A stretch of DNA of 64,000 bases from an uncultured Oscillospiraceae bacterium (lineage in GTDB: Bacteria > Bacillota > Clostridia > Oscillospirales > Oscillospiraceae): NCBI GenBank assembly GCA_944387035.1, contig CALXDJ010000005.1:1-64000 (forward strand). The letters run 5' to 3'. The notes under the pieces are model-generated. The model was not told where the DNA came from. It ran no database searches and saw only the letters and a program-made list of their open reading frames with translations. This document shows positions 18,332 through 25,403 of the stretch, piece by piece. The position numbers and the translations under genes were made by a program. Position 1 is the stretch's first letter; each line of letters starts with the position of its first letter.

Positions 18332-19006
18332 TCACATCCGGTTGAGCTCGCTCAGACGGGCATCCGTGGTGCTGAGCACCTGGGTCAGGCTTTGGCAGCG
18401 GCCGGGATACGCCGCCGTCAAGGCCTCCGGCGACAGGTCGGGGAACTCCATCTTCCGGGCGTTGAGACTGCGCAGCGCCCGGGCAAACCGCACCTGGGCC
18501 AGCTTCATGTCCGCCGCCGCCGTGTCCATGGTGCAGGCGGCCGGGTCCAGGGAGAAGTACGCCTCATTGCCGCCCGCGGCCCGGTAGAGATGGCGGTAGA
18601 GCTGATACACCGCACCGGAGAGATACTCCGCCGCGGCGTTGATGGCCGCCTTGTCCCCCAGCTTTCCCAGCAGGCCGAACACCACGCCCACCGCGCCGGA
18701 GAGGAGCTTGCTTTGCAGCGTGGCCAGCACGCTGCCCTGGAGGACATTGCCCGGCTCAGCCGCCGAGAGCACCTCTTCGCTGCTGAGCATGCTGCCCTCC
18801 CGGGAGAGGGTCCGGCCCAGCATGAAATCCGCTGAGACATGATAATATTCACAGGCCCGGACCACAAAGGAAAGGCCCGGTTCCCGGATACCGTTTTCAT
18901 AGTGGCTCAGCAAAGCCTGGGAGATCCCCAGGTCTCCGGCCGCCGTGCGCTGGGACACGCCGCGCTCCTGCCGCAGCAGAGAGAGCGTGCGGGAAAATTC
19001 CGTCAT
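18332..19006 (-). CDS. XRE family transcriptional regulator with large C-terminal domain
   Basis: A 224-aa protein. Residues 1-65 form a Cro/C1-type helix-turn-helix (LSLLRQERGVSQRTAAGDLGISQALLSHYENG, then EPGLSFVVRACEYYHVSADFMLG). The remaining 155 residues are helical, Ala/Leu-rich and of no family I recognise; they may sense a ligand or mediate oligomerisation. It is the first gene of a tightly coupled XRE-MBOAT-SGNH set, which suggests it regulates surface acylation. Upstream at 19023-19047 are two copies of a 9-bp sequence that could be its operator. The start at 19006 has only a weak GAGG upstream. Confidence 0.85.
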   Translation of the reverse strand: MTEFSRTLSLLRQERGVSQRTAAGDLGISQALLSHYENGIREPGLSFVVRACEYYHVSADFMLGRTLSREGSMLSSEEVLSAAEPGNVLQGSVLATLQSKLLSGAVGVVFGLLGKLGDKAAINAAAEYLSGAVYQLYRHLYRAAGGNEAYFSLDPAACTMDTAAADMKLAQVRFARALRSLNARKMEFPDLSPEALTAAYPGRCQSLTQVLSTTDARLSELNRM

Positions 19007-19022
19007 GAAGAACGCGCCTCAC

Positions 19023-19047
19023 TTTCTCGTTTTCTCTATTTCTCGTT
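19023..19047 (-). promoter_or_regulatory. 9-bp direct repeats upstream of the XRE gene (candidate operator)
   Basis: AACGAGAAA occurs on the minus strand at 19047-19039 and 19031-19023, 16 bases apart, within an A/T-rich stretch 17-41 bases before the XRE start. The placement fits binding by the XRE protein, but this is inference. Confidence 0.4.
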
Positions 19048-19118
19048 CTCTTTTAATTACGCAGGGTATAGTTTAGCAAAAAGGATACGCTTTGTAAAGA
19101 GAATCCTGGGCAAACGAA

Positions 19119-19138
19119 AGGAGGGCCGCAGCCCTCCT
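19119..19138 (-). terminator. possible terminator after the HAD hydrolase gene
   Basis: AGGAGGGC (19119-19126) pairs with GCCCTCCT (19131-19138) over a 4-base loop. The minus strand continues TTTCG, a short T-run, so it is probably leaky. Confidence 0.5.
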
Positions 19139-19150
19139 CTCAAACTTCTT

Positions 19151-20032
19151 TTAGAACAGCTCCACCTGATAGGGCAGCACATCGCCCCCGATGGAGCGGC
19201 ACTGCCGGACATTTTCCTGCCAAAGCCGGTCGGTTACCGCCATCTTCCGGATGATGTCCTTGACTGTGGTATCCAGCGCGGTCCCCTCCCGGTAGTCCGC
19301 CGGGAAAATAAAATCCACCCGCCCCTTGGCCAAGAGGTCCTCCACGCCGGCGCGGTTGCTGGGCTGGTAGACGGCAATGGCCTGGCCGCCGTATGCCCGC
19401 ATCATCTTCATGCACGGCACATCGCTCAGTCCGTCCCCCATGTAGATCATGTTGGGAAACGGCACCCGCTTGCTGTCGTCGGGCATGGAGTCGTTGAGGG
19501 TCTTGTCATCGGACACATCCAGCACGCCCTTGTTGATCCGGTAGACGAACTGGGTCTTGGCCGTAAAATTCACCGCCAGCTTGGGCCACACCGGCCGCCC
19601 GGTCTCATCGTAGTAAAACTCACTGGCGTAGATCTCCTGAAACGCACCGCTGATGGACGAACCCTCGATGATTTCCCGCAGTCCGGAGGAGATGATGTAG
19701 TGCTCCACCTGAACCCCCTGCTCCCAGCCGAAGGCGTTGATCCGGTCGAACCAGGTCTCCACGCCCGGAAAGAGCACGATGCTCCGGCCCTTTTCCACCA
19801 GATCCGCCCGGGTGAACGGCAGGTGCTTGCGCTCCGCCTCCCGGATCATGGTATACATATAGGCCAGAATCCCATCGATCCGGTTGCGGCGGCCGAAGTC
19901 GTTGGCCTCGGCCCAGAACTCCGCCGGGGTCATGCCCAGGCTGGGAATGAAGGCATAATCCTGCATATCGGTGGTGCAGAGAGTCTTGTCAAAATCATAA
20001 AGAAACGCCACAATGGGCTGCTCCGTAACCAT
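19151..20032 (-). CDS. HAD superfamily phosphatase (phosphoserine phosphatase-like)
   Basis: A 293-aa cytosolic HAD hydrolase. Motif I is YDFDKTLCTTD (nucleophile Asp about residue 14), motif II lies in YIISSGLREIIEG, a Lys in the FTAKTQFVY region may be motif III, and motif IV is MGDGLSDVPCMKMM. The cap between motifs I and II is helical, as in SerB-type enzymes. The substrate is unknown. The ATG at 20032 has AAGGAGC 6 bases upstream, better than the GTG two codons earlier. It lies downstream of divIVA, separated by a good terminator, and is probably transcribed partly by read-through or its own promoter. Confidence 0.88.
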   Translation of the reverse strand: MVTEQPIVAFLYDFDKTLCTTDMQDYAFIPSLGMTPAEFWAEANDFGRRNRIDGILAYMYTMIREAERKHLPFTRADLVEKGRSIVLFPGVETWFDRINAFGWEQGVQVEHYIISSGLREIIEGSSISGAFQEIYASEFYYDETGRPVWPKLAVNFTAKTQFVYRINKGVLDVSDDKTLNDSMPDDSKRVPFPNMIYMGDGLSDVPCMKMMRAYGGQAIAVYQPSNRAGVEDLLAKGRVDFIFPADYREGTALDTTVKDIIRKMAVTDRLWQENVRQCRSIGGDVLPYQVELF

Positions 20033-20046
20033 AGGCACGCTCCTTT

Positions 20047-20075
20047 GGAAAAAGCGGCTCCGAAGAGCCGCTTTT
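20047..20075 (-). terminator. terminator after divIVA
   Basis: AGCGGCTC pairs with GAGCCGCT over CGAA, flanked by an A-run on the left that gives TTTTT after the hairpin on the minus strand. Confidence 0.8.
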
Positions 20076-20076
20076 C

Positions 20077-20775
20077 TTATTTCTCACCTTTATAATTGCG
20101 TCCAAACTTCAGGTCGCTGAGGTTGATCCGCCGGGTCGCCTCCAGAGGCTCCTTCTTGGCAAAGGGATCCTCCTCGGGATACGCCTTCTCCTCCGGCGCA
20201 GGCTGCTCAAATTCCGCAGGCTGCTCGGGGGCCTTCTCCTCCGCGGGCGCGAAGGCAGCCAGCACCTGTTCTTCAATCTTCTCTACCTGGGCTTCCGGTG
20301 CCTCGGCGGGAACCGCCGTCTCCACCGGCAGCTCCGGCAGCTCCTCCAGCAGGTGCAGCTCCTTGGCGCACACCTCCCGGCAGGAAGCAATGAACCGGGC
20401 CAGCTCTTCCTGGCCCTGGCGCAGCCGCTCCTGCACCGCTTCCGTCTCCTTCTGGAGCTGGGCAATCCGCTCCCGGGCATCCATTTCCGCGCGGGAGAGC
20501 AGAGCGTCCCGCTTGGCCTCCGCCTCATGCACGATGGAATCGGCCATCTTCTGCGCCGTGAGCAGAGTGGCACGCATGGAGTCCTCCGTGGCGCGGTAAT
20601 CCTCCACCTTTTCCACCAGCACCTTCATCTTGGCCTTCAGGGCCGCGTTTTCCTTGTAAAGAGCCGTATAGTCATCGGTGAGCTCGTCCAGAAACTCATC
20701 CACCATGGCCATGTTGTAGCCGCCCATCACCGCCTTGGTAAAGGAATGGGTAGAAACCTCCTGGGGCGTCAGCAT
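20077..20775 (-). CDS. divIVA: DivIVA domain cell-division protein
   Basis: A 232-aa coiled-coil protein that marks curved membranes at the division site and poles in Gram-positive bacteria. The N-terminal lipid-binding DivIVA segment is clear (TPQEVSTHSFTKAVMGGYNMAMVDEFLDEL). Residues about 30-140 form a long coiled coil rich in Lys/Glu and Ala/Leu. The tail is a Pro/Glu/Ala-rich disordered linker ending RRINLSDLKFGRNYKGEK. GGAGG lies 8-9 bases before the ATG. It follows sepF and yggS in the order usual for Firmicutes, which supports the assignment. Confidence 0.93.
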   Translation of the reverse strand: MLTPQEVSTHSFTKAVMGGYNMAMVDEFLDELTDDYTALYKENAALKAKMKVLVEKVEDYRATEDSMRATLLTAQKMADSIVHEAEAKRDALLSRAEMDARERIAQLQKETEAVQERLRQGQEELARFIASCREVCAKELHLLEELPELPVETAVPAEAPEAQVEKIEEQVLAAFAPAEEKAPEQPAEFEQPAPEEKAYPEEDPFAKKEPLEATRRINLSDLKFGRNYKGEK

Positions 20776-20802
20776 GTTGTTCGTTCCTCCCTATGTCAAG
20801 TC

Positions 20803-21237
20803 TCAAAAATAAAGGCCGTTGTTTTCCAGCTCGTCGATCAGGTCGCCCTCGATATCCACATGATAGGGCGTGATGATGTAGGTATTGGCCGCCACCTTCT
20901 TGATCTTGCCCTCGCCGGCATAGGCAACGCCGGACAAAAAGTCGATCAGGCGCCGGGCCACATCCTTGTTGGTGGACTCCAGATTCAGCACCACCGTCCG
21001 CTTGTCCTTGAGCTGGTCGGCAATTTCAGATGCGTTTTCAAAGCGCTCCGGCTTCACCAGAATCACCTTGAGCTGCGTGGTGGCATGGATGTTGACCACC
21101 TTGTTGCGCCGCTCCTCCGGCTTGATGCGCCGGTCTTCAAAGACATCCTTTCCGGAAGTGTCGTCAAAGTCCTCAAATTCCTCGTCCTCATCCTCATAGG
21201 GATGGGCCAGCTTTTTCAGCTCGTCCAATATGCTCAT
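20803..21237 (-). CDS. sepF: cell division protein SepF
   Basis: A 144-aa FtsZ-binding protein that bundles FtsZ and tethers it to the membrane. It has an N-terminal amphipathic helix (MSILDELKKLAH), an acidic linker (EDEDEEFEDFDD), and the SepF core starting VVNIHATTQLKVILVKPERFE, with the conserved RTVVLNLES and RRLIDFLSGVAYA. The ATG at 21237 follows GGGAGG by 7 bases and puts the membrane helix exactly at the N-terminus; the longer open frame is rejected. It lies 23 nt after yggS, in the same operon. Confidence 0.96.
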   Translation of the reverse strand: MSILDELKKLAHPYEDEDEEFEDFDDTSGKDVFEDRRIKPEERRNKVVNIHATTQLKVILVKPERFENASEIADQLKDKRTVVLNLESTNKDVARRLIDFLSGVAYAGEGKIKKVAANTYIITPYHVDIEGDLIDELENNGLYF

Positions 21238-21260
21238 GGCAATGCCTCCCATCGGCGTTC

Positions 21261-21953
21261 TCAATTATAGTGGCGGGCCCCGAAAATAGCGGTTCCCACC
21301 CGGACCATGTTGGCGCCGGCGCGAATGGCGTCTTGATAATCGCCGCTCATGCCCATTGACAGATATTCTAATTCATTATGAAACAATTTCTCGTTCATGT
21401 CAACATAAAGTGCCCGAACTTCCTGGAAATACCGCATATTTTCCTCTCTCTGGGCATCTGCCGGGGGAATCGTCATCAGTCCCCGGACCCGGACATGGGA
21501 CAGCTCCATGGCCCGCTGGGCCGCCGCCAGGACATCTTCAGCCAAAAAGCCGCTTTTGGCCTCCTCCGCGCCGATGTTGACCTCCAGCAAAATATCCTGC
21601 ACCACATCCCGGGCCGCCGCCACACGCTGGATCTCCTCCAGCAGCTCCAAAGAGCCCACAGACTGGATCAGGGCCACACGGCCCACCACTTTGCCGACCT
21701 TGTTGCGCTGCAGATGTCCGATGAAATGGAGGGGGGCCCCCTCATAGGCGCCCTGCTCCAGCTTGGCCGTCATCTCCTGGACCCGGTTTTCTCCCAGGAC
21801 ATCAATTCCGGCCGCGATGGCCTCCCGGCAGGCCGCCGCGTCATTCATCTTGCTGGCACCCACCAACGTGATCTCCTTGGGGTCACGCCCCACTTCCCGG
21901 CATACCCGGGCAATCTCCGCCCGCACCTGCGCAATATTCTCTGCAATGGACAT
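21261..21953 (-). CDS. YggS/YlmE family pyridoxal-phosphate homeostasis protein
   Basis: A 230-aa protein of the alanine-racemase N-terminal fold that binds PLP and helps control free PLP and amino-acid pools, without known racemase activity. The PLP lysine is in LVGASKMNDA (about residue 35). The phosphate-binding C-terminal signature is MGMSGDYQDAIRAGANMVRVGTAIFG. HFIGHLQRNK is another family mark. It sits directly upstream of sepF, as in the ylm cluster of Gram-positive bacteria. The ribosome site (GGGAAG) is modest. Confidence 0.95.
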   Translation of the reverse strand: MSIAENIAQVRAEIARVCREVGRDPKEITLVGASKMNDAAACREAIAAGIDVLGENRVQEMTAKLEQGAYEGAPLHFIGHLQRNKVGKVVGRVALIQSVGSLELLEEIQRVAAARDVVQDILLEVNIGAEEAKSGFLAEDVLAAAQRAMELSHVRVRGLMTIPPADAQREENMRYFQEVRALYVDMNEKLFHNELEYLSMGMSGDYQDAIRAGANMVRVGTAIFGARHYN

Positions 21954-21973
21954 GCTTTGCCGACTTCCCTTCT

Positions 21974-23254
21974 CTAATTCAAAACTTTTCCGTCGTATAG
22001 ATTCTCCGCCGCCACGATGACCGTATCCCCGGGCCGCAGACGCTGGCTTTCCGATGAAATCTCGCCGCTTGTGACCAGCACAAATTCCTCACCCCGGTGC
22101 ACCAGCTCCACCGGCTTGAACCGGGCCTTCATGCCCACCACACAGTAGACGCCCAGGCCCTCCTGGGAAACCAGATTTCCCTCGGAGTCCTGCGTCACAT
22201 AGCCCGAGCGCAGCGCCTCCGTGGGAATGCGGATGCCGCTGTACGCAGTGAAGATCACCTGGGCGCTCTGGGCGCGCAGCAGCGTCAGCTGGGCCAGATA
22301 TTCCGTCCCCTCAAAGGTCACGACTACCCGGCCGTTTTCTTCCGGCCCCACCGAGGCGATGGTGACCGGCAGGTCCTGGTCCACGCCCTTGGTAAAGCGC
22401 AGATACAGCTGCCGCCCGGAGGACTTGAGCTCCTGGGCCTGTTCCTGCAGCTCCTGCGCCGCGTCCGCCGACATCACCGCCGCATAATACCAGCTCTCGC
22501 CCAACACCAGCTTGCCCACCTGGGTACTGTCGGTCTGGGCAGGCTGGAGCGTATTGAGCTGGGAAGGCGTCATCTCCGCCAGGCTCTGGGGTGTCAGCAC
22601 GGACTCATAGCCATCCACCACCGCCGAGTACAGTCCCGACTGCGGCGCCGTAATCCGCCGGACGGACCCTGCCGCCTGGGAGCGCAGGGTCTGCAGCTGA
22701 CTTTGCAGCTGGGCGATTTGTGCATCCAGATCGCCGGTATCGGCATATGTATAGTCCCGCTTGAGCACCAGGGCCCGCAGCTGAGCCCCTTCTTTTTCCG
22801 CATCGTAGAGCTTGTCCGCCGAGATGCTGGAGCGGTAATCAAGAATGCTCTGCATAATCTGGGCATCCAGCTTCAAGGACGCTTCCGATCCCAGCGACGC
22901 CTCCTGGGCATACTGCAGCTGCTCGATTTGGATGCGCAGCTGTTCCATTTCATTTTGCCGGTCCAAAGACGCCTGATCCGCGTACACCGCTGCCACGGTT
23001 CCTCCGGCGCTGACCCGCTCCCCTTCTCCGCGCTGAATCTGCATCAATCCGCTGCCGCTGCTGTCCGTAATCACCTGCTCCTGCCGCACCACGTAGCCCG
23101 ACAGGTCCATACTCTCCTCCACTTCGTACGTGTAGGCCAGGGTGGTGGTCAGCGGGTCGCTGAGGTAGCGCCAGCCCTGTATTCCAAAATACGCCAACAC
23201 ACCCAACGTCACCACTGCCATGAGCAGTTTCATTCCCAGAGTGTTTTCCTTCAT
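21974..23254 (-). CDS. HlyD-like membrane fusion/adaptor protein
   Basis: A 426-aa protein with one N-terminal transmembrane segment (about residues 8-25, LLMAVVTLGVLAYFGI), so probably anchored with the rest outside. Biotinyl/lipoyl-like halves (ESMDLSGYVVRQEQVI ... RRITAPQSGLYSAVVDG) flank a coiled coil (about residues 95-190), the plan of HlyD-type adaptors, and a beta-rich C-terminal part follows. No cognate transporter is adjacent. A protein of this type is common between hfq and yggS/sepF in Clostridia, where its job is not established. The ATG at 23254 has GGGGAGG 7-8 bases upstream. Confidence 0.85.
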   Translation of the reverse strand: MKENTLGMKLLMAVVTLGVLAYFGIQGWRYLSDPLTTTLAYTYEVEESMDLSGYVVRQEQVITDSSGSGLMQIQRGEGERVSAGGTVAAVYADQASLDRQNEMEQLRIQIEQLQYAQEASLGSEASLKLDAQIMQSILDYRSSISADKLYDAEKEGAQLRALVLKRDYTYADTGDLDAQIAQLQSQLQTLRSQAAGSVRRITAPQSGLYSAVVDGYESVLTPQSLAEMTPSQLNTLQPAQTDSTQVGKLVLGESWYYAAVMSADAAQELQEQAQELKSSGRQLYLRFTKGVDQDLPVTIASVGPEENGRVVVTFEGTEYLAQLTLLRAQSAQVIFTAYSGIRIPTEALRSGYVTQDSEGNLVSQEGLGVYCVVGMKARFKPVELVHRGEEFVLVTSGEISSESQRLRPGDTVIVAAENLYDGKVLN

Positions 23255-23312
23255 TATCTGCCTCCCCGGCCATTCACGGCCCGGCGTGCTCACAGCAGTG
23301 TCTCCGCCGGAT

Positions 23313-23537
23313 TTATGCCTCCGACAGATCCACCGGCCGCAGCGGCGCCACCGTGGAAATGGCGTGCTTATAGATCACCTGCTGCTTGCCGTCGCTGTCC
23401 AGCACCACCACAAAGGCATCAAAGCCTGTGATAATGCCCCGCATCTGGAAGCCGTTCATCAAAAATACCGTCACGGGCACCTTATCCCGCCGTGCCCGAA
23501 GAAGAAAGAGTTCCTGTAAGTTTGCCTTGTTCTGCAT
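23313..23537 (-). CDS. hfq: RNA chaperone Hfq
   Basis: A 74-aa Sm-like protein that forms a hexameric ring and binds small RNAs and A-rich RNA. Sm1 is [26 protein letters not shown] and Sm2 is the highly conserved [10 protein letters not shown]. The usual N-terminal NLQ motif with Gln is present (ANLQELFL). It lies next to miaA, as in many bacteria. GGGAGCGG precedes the ATG. The C-terminal tail is very short, as in other Firmicutes. Confidence 0.97.
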   Translation of the reverse strand: MQNKANLQELFLLRARRDKVPVTVFLMNGFQMRGIITGFDAFVVVLDSDGKQQVIYKHAISTVAPLRPVDLSEA

Positions 23538-23601
23538 GGTTCGTCCGCTCCCTTATTTTTTCTATTGAGTCGGACGCTGAATATGTTTCGTCCGCCCGAG
23601 G

Positions 23602-24546
23602 TTAGCATACCCCCGCAGCGGTCAGGATTTCCGTCGAAATTTGCAGGGCTTTTCCAAAGTCCCGCTCCTTCTCCCAAACAATCCAGTGAATCTCCTGATT
23701 TCTGCGCAGCCAGGTCAGCTGACGCTTGGCATACTGCCGGGACCGGAGCTTCACTTCCTCGATGGCCTGTTCCGGCGTGGCCGTTCCCTCCGCCACCGCC
23801 AAAAACTCCTTGTAGCCGATGGCCTGGAGGGCGGTGGCATTCCGGGGCAGTCCCGCGGAGAGCAGCTGCCGGACCTCCTCCAGCAGCCCTGCCTCCACCA
23901 TCAGATCCACCCGCCGGTCAATGAGGGCCTTCATATCCTCCCGGTCGGCAAACTGCAGCCCGATCCACACCGCGTCGTACCGGGGCGGCAGGGCCTTCGT
24001 GGCCTCGTTGTGGGCCGTGATGGTCATGCCCGTCTCCCGGTAGACCTCCAGTGCCCGCAAAATCCGTTTTTCATCAGCCGGATGCAGCCGGGCGGCAGAC
24101 TCCGGGTCCACCTGGCGCAGCTGCTCCAGCAGGGGCGCAATGCCCTCCCGGTGCAGCTGCTCCTCCAGCTCCCGGCGGACCTCGCCGCCGGCCTGGCCGG
24201 GCGCAAAGCCATGACCCCGCACCACCGCATCCAGCCACAGCCCCGTTCCGCCCACCAGAATGGGCACCTTTCCCCGGGCAAGGATGTCATCCACCACCGG
24301 GATCGCCGCCTGGGCATACCGGGCGGCGGACCACTGCTCCGCCGGGTCCGCCACGGCAATCATGTGATGGGGCACCCCGTCCATCTCTTCCGGTGTGGGC
24401 GCGGCCGTGCCGATGGTCATGCCCCGGTAAATCTGCATGGAGTCGGCGGAGACCACCTCTCCGCCCAGCTGCTTGGCCAGCAGAACCCCCAGCGTGGTTT
24501 TTCCACAGGCCGTGGGTCCCACCACACACACAATTTTTCCCGCCAT
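23602..24546 (-). CDS. miaA: tRNA dimethylallyltransferase
   Basis: Adds the isopentenyl group to A37 of tRNAs reading UNN codons; MiaB, also in this window, then methylthiolates it. At 314 aa it has normal length. The P-loop is VVGPTACGKTTLGVLLA; SADSMQIYRGMTIGTAAP, ILVGGTGLW and DEKRILRALEVY follow, with QYAKRQLTWLRRN near the C-terminus. The ATG at 24546 has GGGAGGAA upstream and gives the standard N-terminus. It belongs to the hfq-miaA pair within a long operon. Confidence 0.97.
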   Translation of the reverse strand: MAGKIVCVVGPTACGKTTLGVLLAKQLGGEVVSADSMQIYRGMTIGTAAPTPEEMDGVPHHMIAVADPAEQWSAARYAQAAIPVVDDILARGKVPILVGGTGLWLDAVVRGHGFAPGQAGGEVRRELEEQLHREGIAPLLEQLRQVDPESAARLHPADEKRILRALEVYRETGMTITAHNEATKALPPRYDAVWIGLQFADREDMKALIDRRVDLMVEAGLLEEVRQLLSAGLPRNATALQAIGYKEFLAVAEGTATPEQAIEEVKLRSRQYAKRQLTWLRRNQEIHWIVWEKERDFGKALQISTEILTAAGVC

Positions 24547-24594
24547 TGCATTTCCTCCCTGCCGCAGCATCACACGCGCACCCCGGCGGCGCCG

Positions 24595-25188
24595 TTACGC
24601 TTCCGCACCCAGCCGCCGGGCCAGCTCGGACGCCGCGCTTACCAGCTCCGGCGCCTTGCCCGGGTCCAGATCCAGTCCGCCGCCGAACACATAGTCAAAC
24701 CGGCCGATGCCGAACATGGCGGCCAGCTGCCGCCAGTGCACCACGCCCACGCTCTCTTCCCGCTCCACATCGCCGCCGGTGGTCAGATACACCAGGCTGT
24801 CGGCGGCGCAGTCGCCATGGCAGCCGGAAGCGTCGTAGTGATATGTCAAGCCGTTGGCGCTGATGTACTCGACATACGTCCGCAGGGCTGCCGGGTAGCT
24901 CAGATCCCAGAAGGGCGCCGCCACCACAATCCGGTCCGCCCGGCGGAACTGCCAGGCCAGCTCAAACACCGGGGCATCCCACGCCCCCACGGAGGCCAGG
25001 GCCTCCCGCTCGTTGAGTGCCGGAACGTCAAAGGGGCGCAGGTTCAGCAGAGTCTCGGGCGTCACCGTCTCCACCTGGGCATCCGGATGGGCGCTCCGGA
25101 AGCCCTCCAGATAGGCTTTGGCCAGGGCCGCCGTCCGGGAGTTCTCTCCCCGCTGGCTGATGCAGCAATCCACAAACAACAACTTCAT
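24595..25188 (-). CDS. flavodoxin-fold NAD(P)H-dependent oxidoreductase
   Basis: A 197-aa protein of the flavodoxin_2/NQO-AzoR fold. It opens KLLFVDCCISQRGENSRTAAL, where the first strand and phosphate-binding loop normally bind FMN. VVAAPFWDLSYPAALRTYVEYI is the flavin-ring contact region and VYLTTGGD the second loop. It is likely a two-electron FMN oxidoreductase; azoreductase or quinone reductase activity is a family-level guess. It sits between DUF6440 and miaA in the long operon and has no obvious link to either. Confidence 0.88.
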   Translation of the reverse strand: MKLLFVDCCISQRGENSRTAALAKAYLEGFRSAHPDAQVETVTPETLLNLRPFDVPALNEREALASVGAWDAPVFELAWQFRRADRIVVAAPFWDLSYPAALRTYVEYISANGLTYHYDASGCHGDCAADSLVYLTTGGDVEREESVGVVHWRQLAAMFGIGRFDYVFGGGLDLDPGKAPELVSAASELARRLGAEA

Positions 25189-25191
25189 GGT

Positions 25192-25383
25192 TTATGCCTC
25201 CTCATATGCAATCGGTGTGATCACCGGGCGTCCCTCCCGGTCCAGCAGCGGCGTCAGCCCGCCGGCATTGCCGCTGGAGTGCCAAAAATAGCTTACGCCT
25301 GTCTTCCGGTCCACCCAGATGGAGCTCACTTCAAAGCCGCTGCTCTCCGTATGGACCCGCACAAACCGCTTTTCCTGCTTCAT
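25192..25383 (-). CDS. DUF6440 family small protein
   Basis: A 63-aa protein of unknown function. The core VSSIWVDRKTGVSYFWHSSGNAGGLTPLLDREGRPV matches the short DUF6440 family, a compact beta-strand module that looks like a small ligand- or surface-binding unit. There is no signal peptide or membrane segment. The ATG at 25383 is chosen over the longer frame because that frame overlaps the 3' end of mutL; GGAGG lies near position -9. It has 3 nt between its stop codon and the next gene, so it is co-transcribed with mutL and the oxidoreductase. Confidence 0.78.
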   Translation of the reverse strand: MKQEKRFVRVHTESSGFEVSSIWVDRKTGVSYFWHSSGNAGGLTPLLDREGRPVITPIAYEEA

Positions 25384-25403
25384 TTTGCCGCCTCCTAATC
25401 CGC

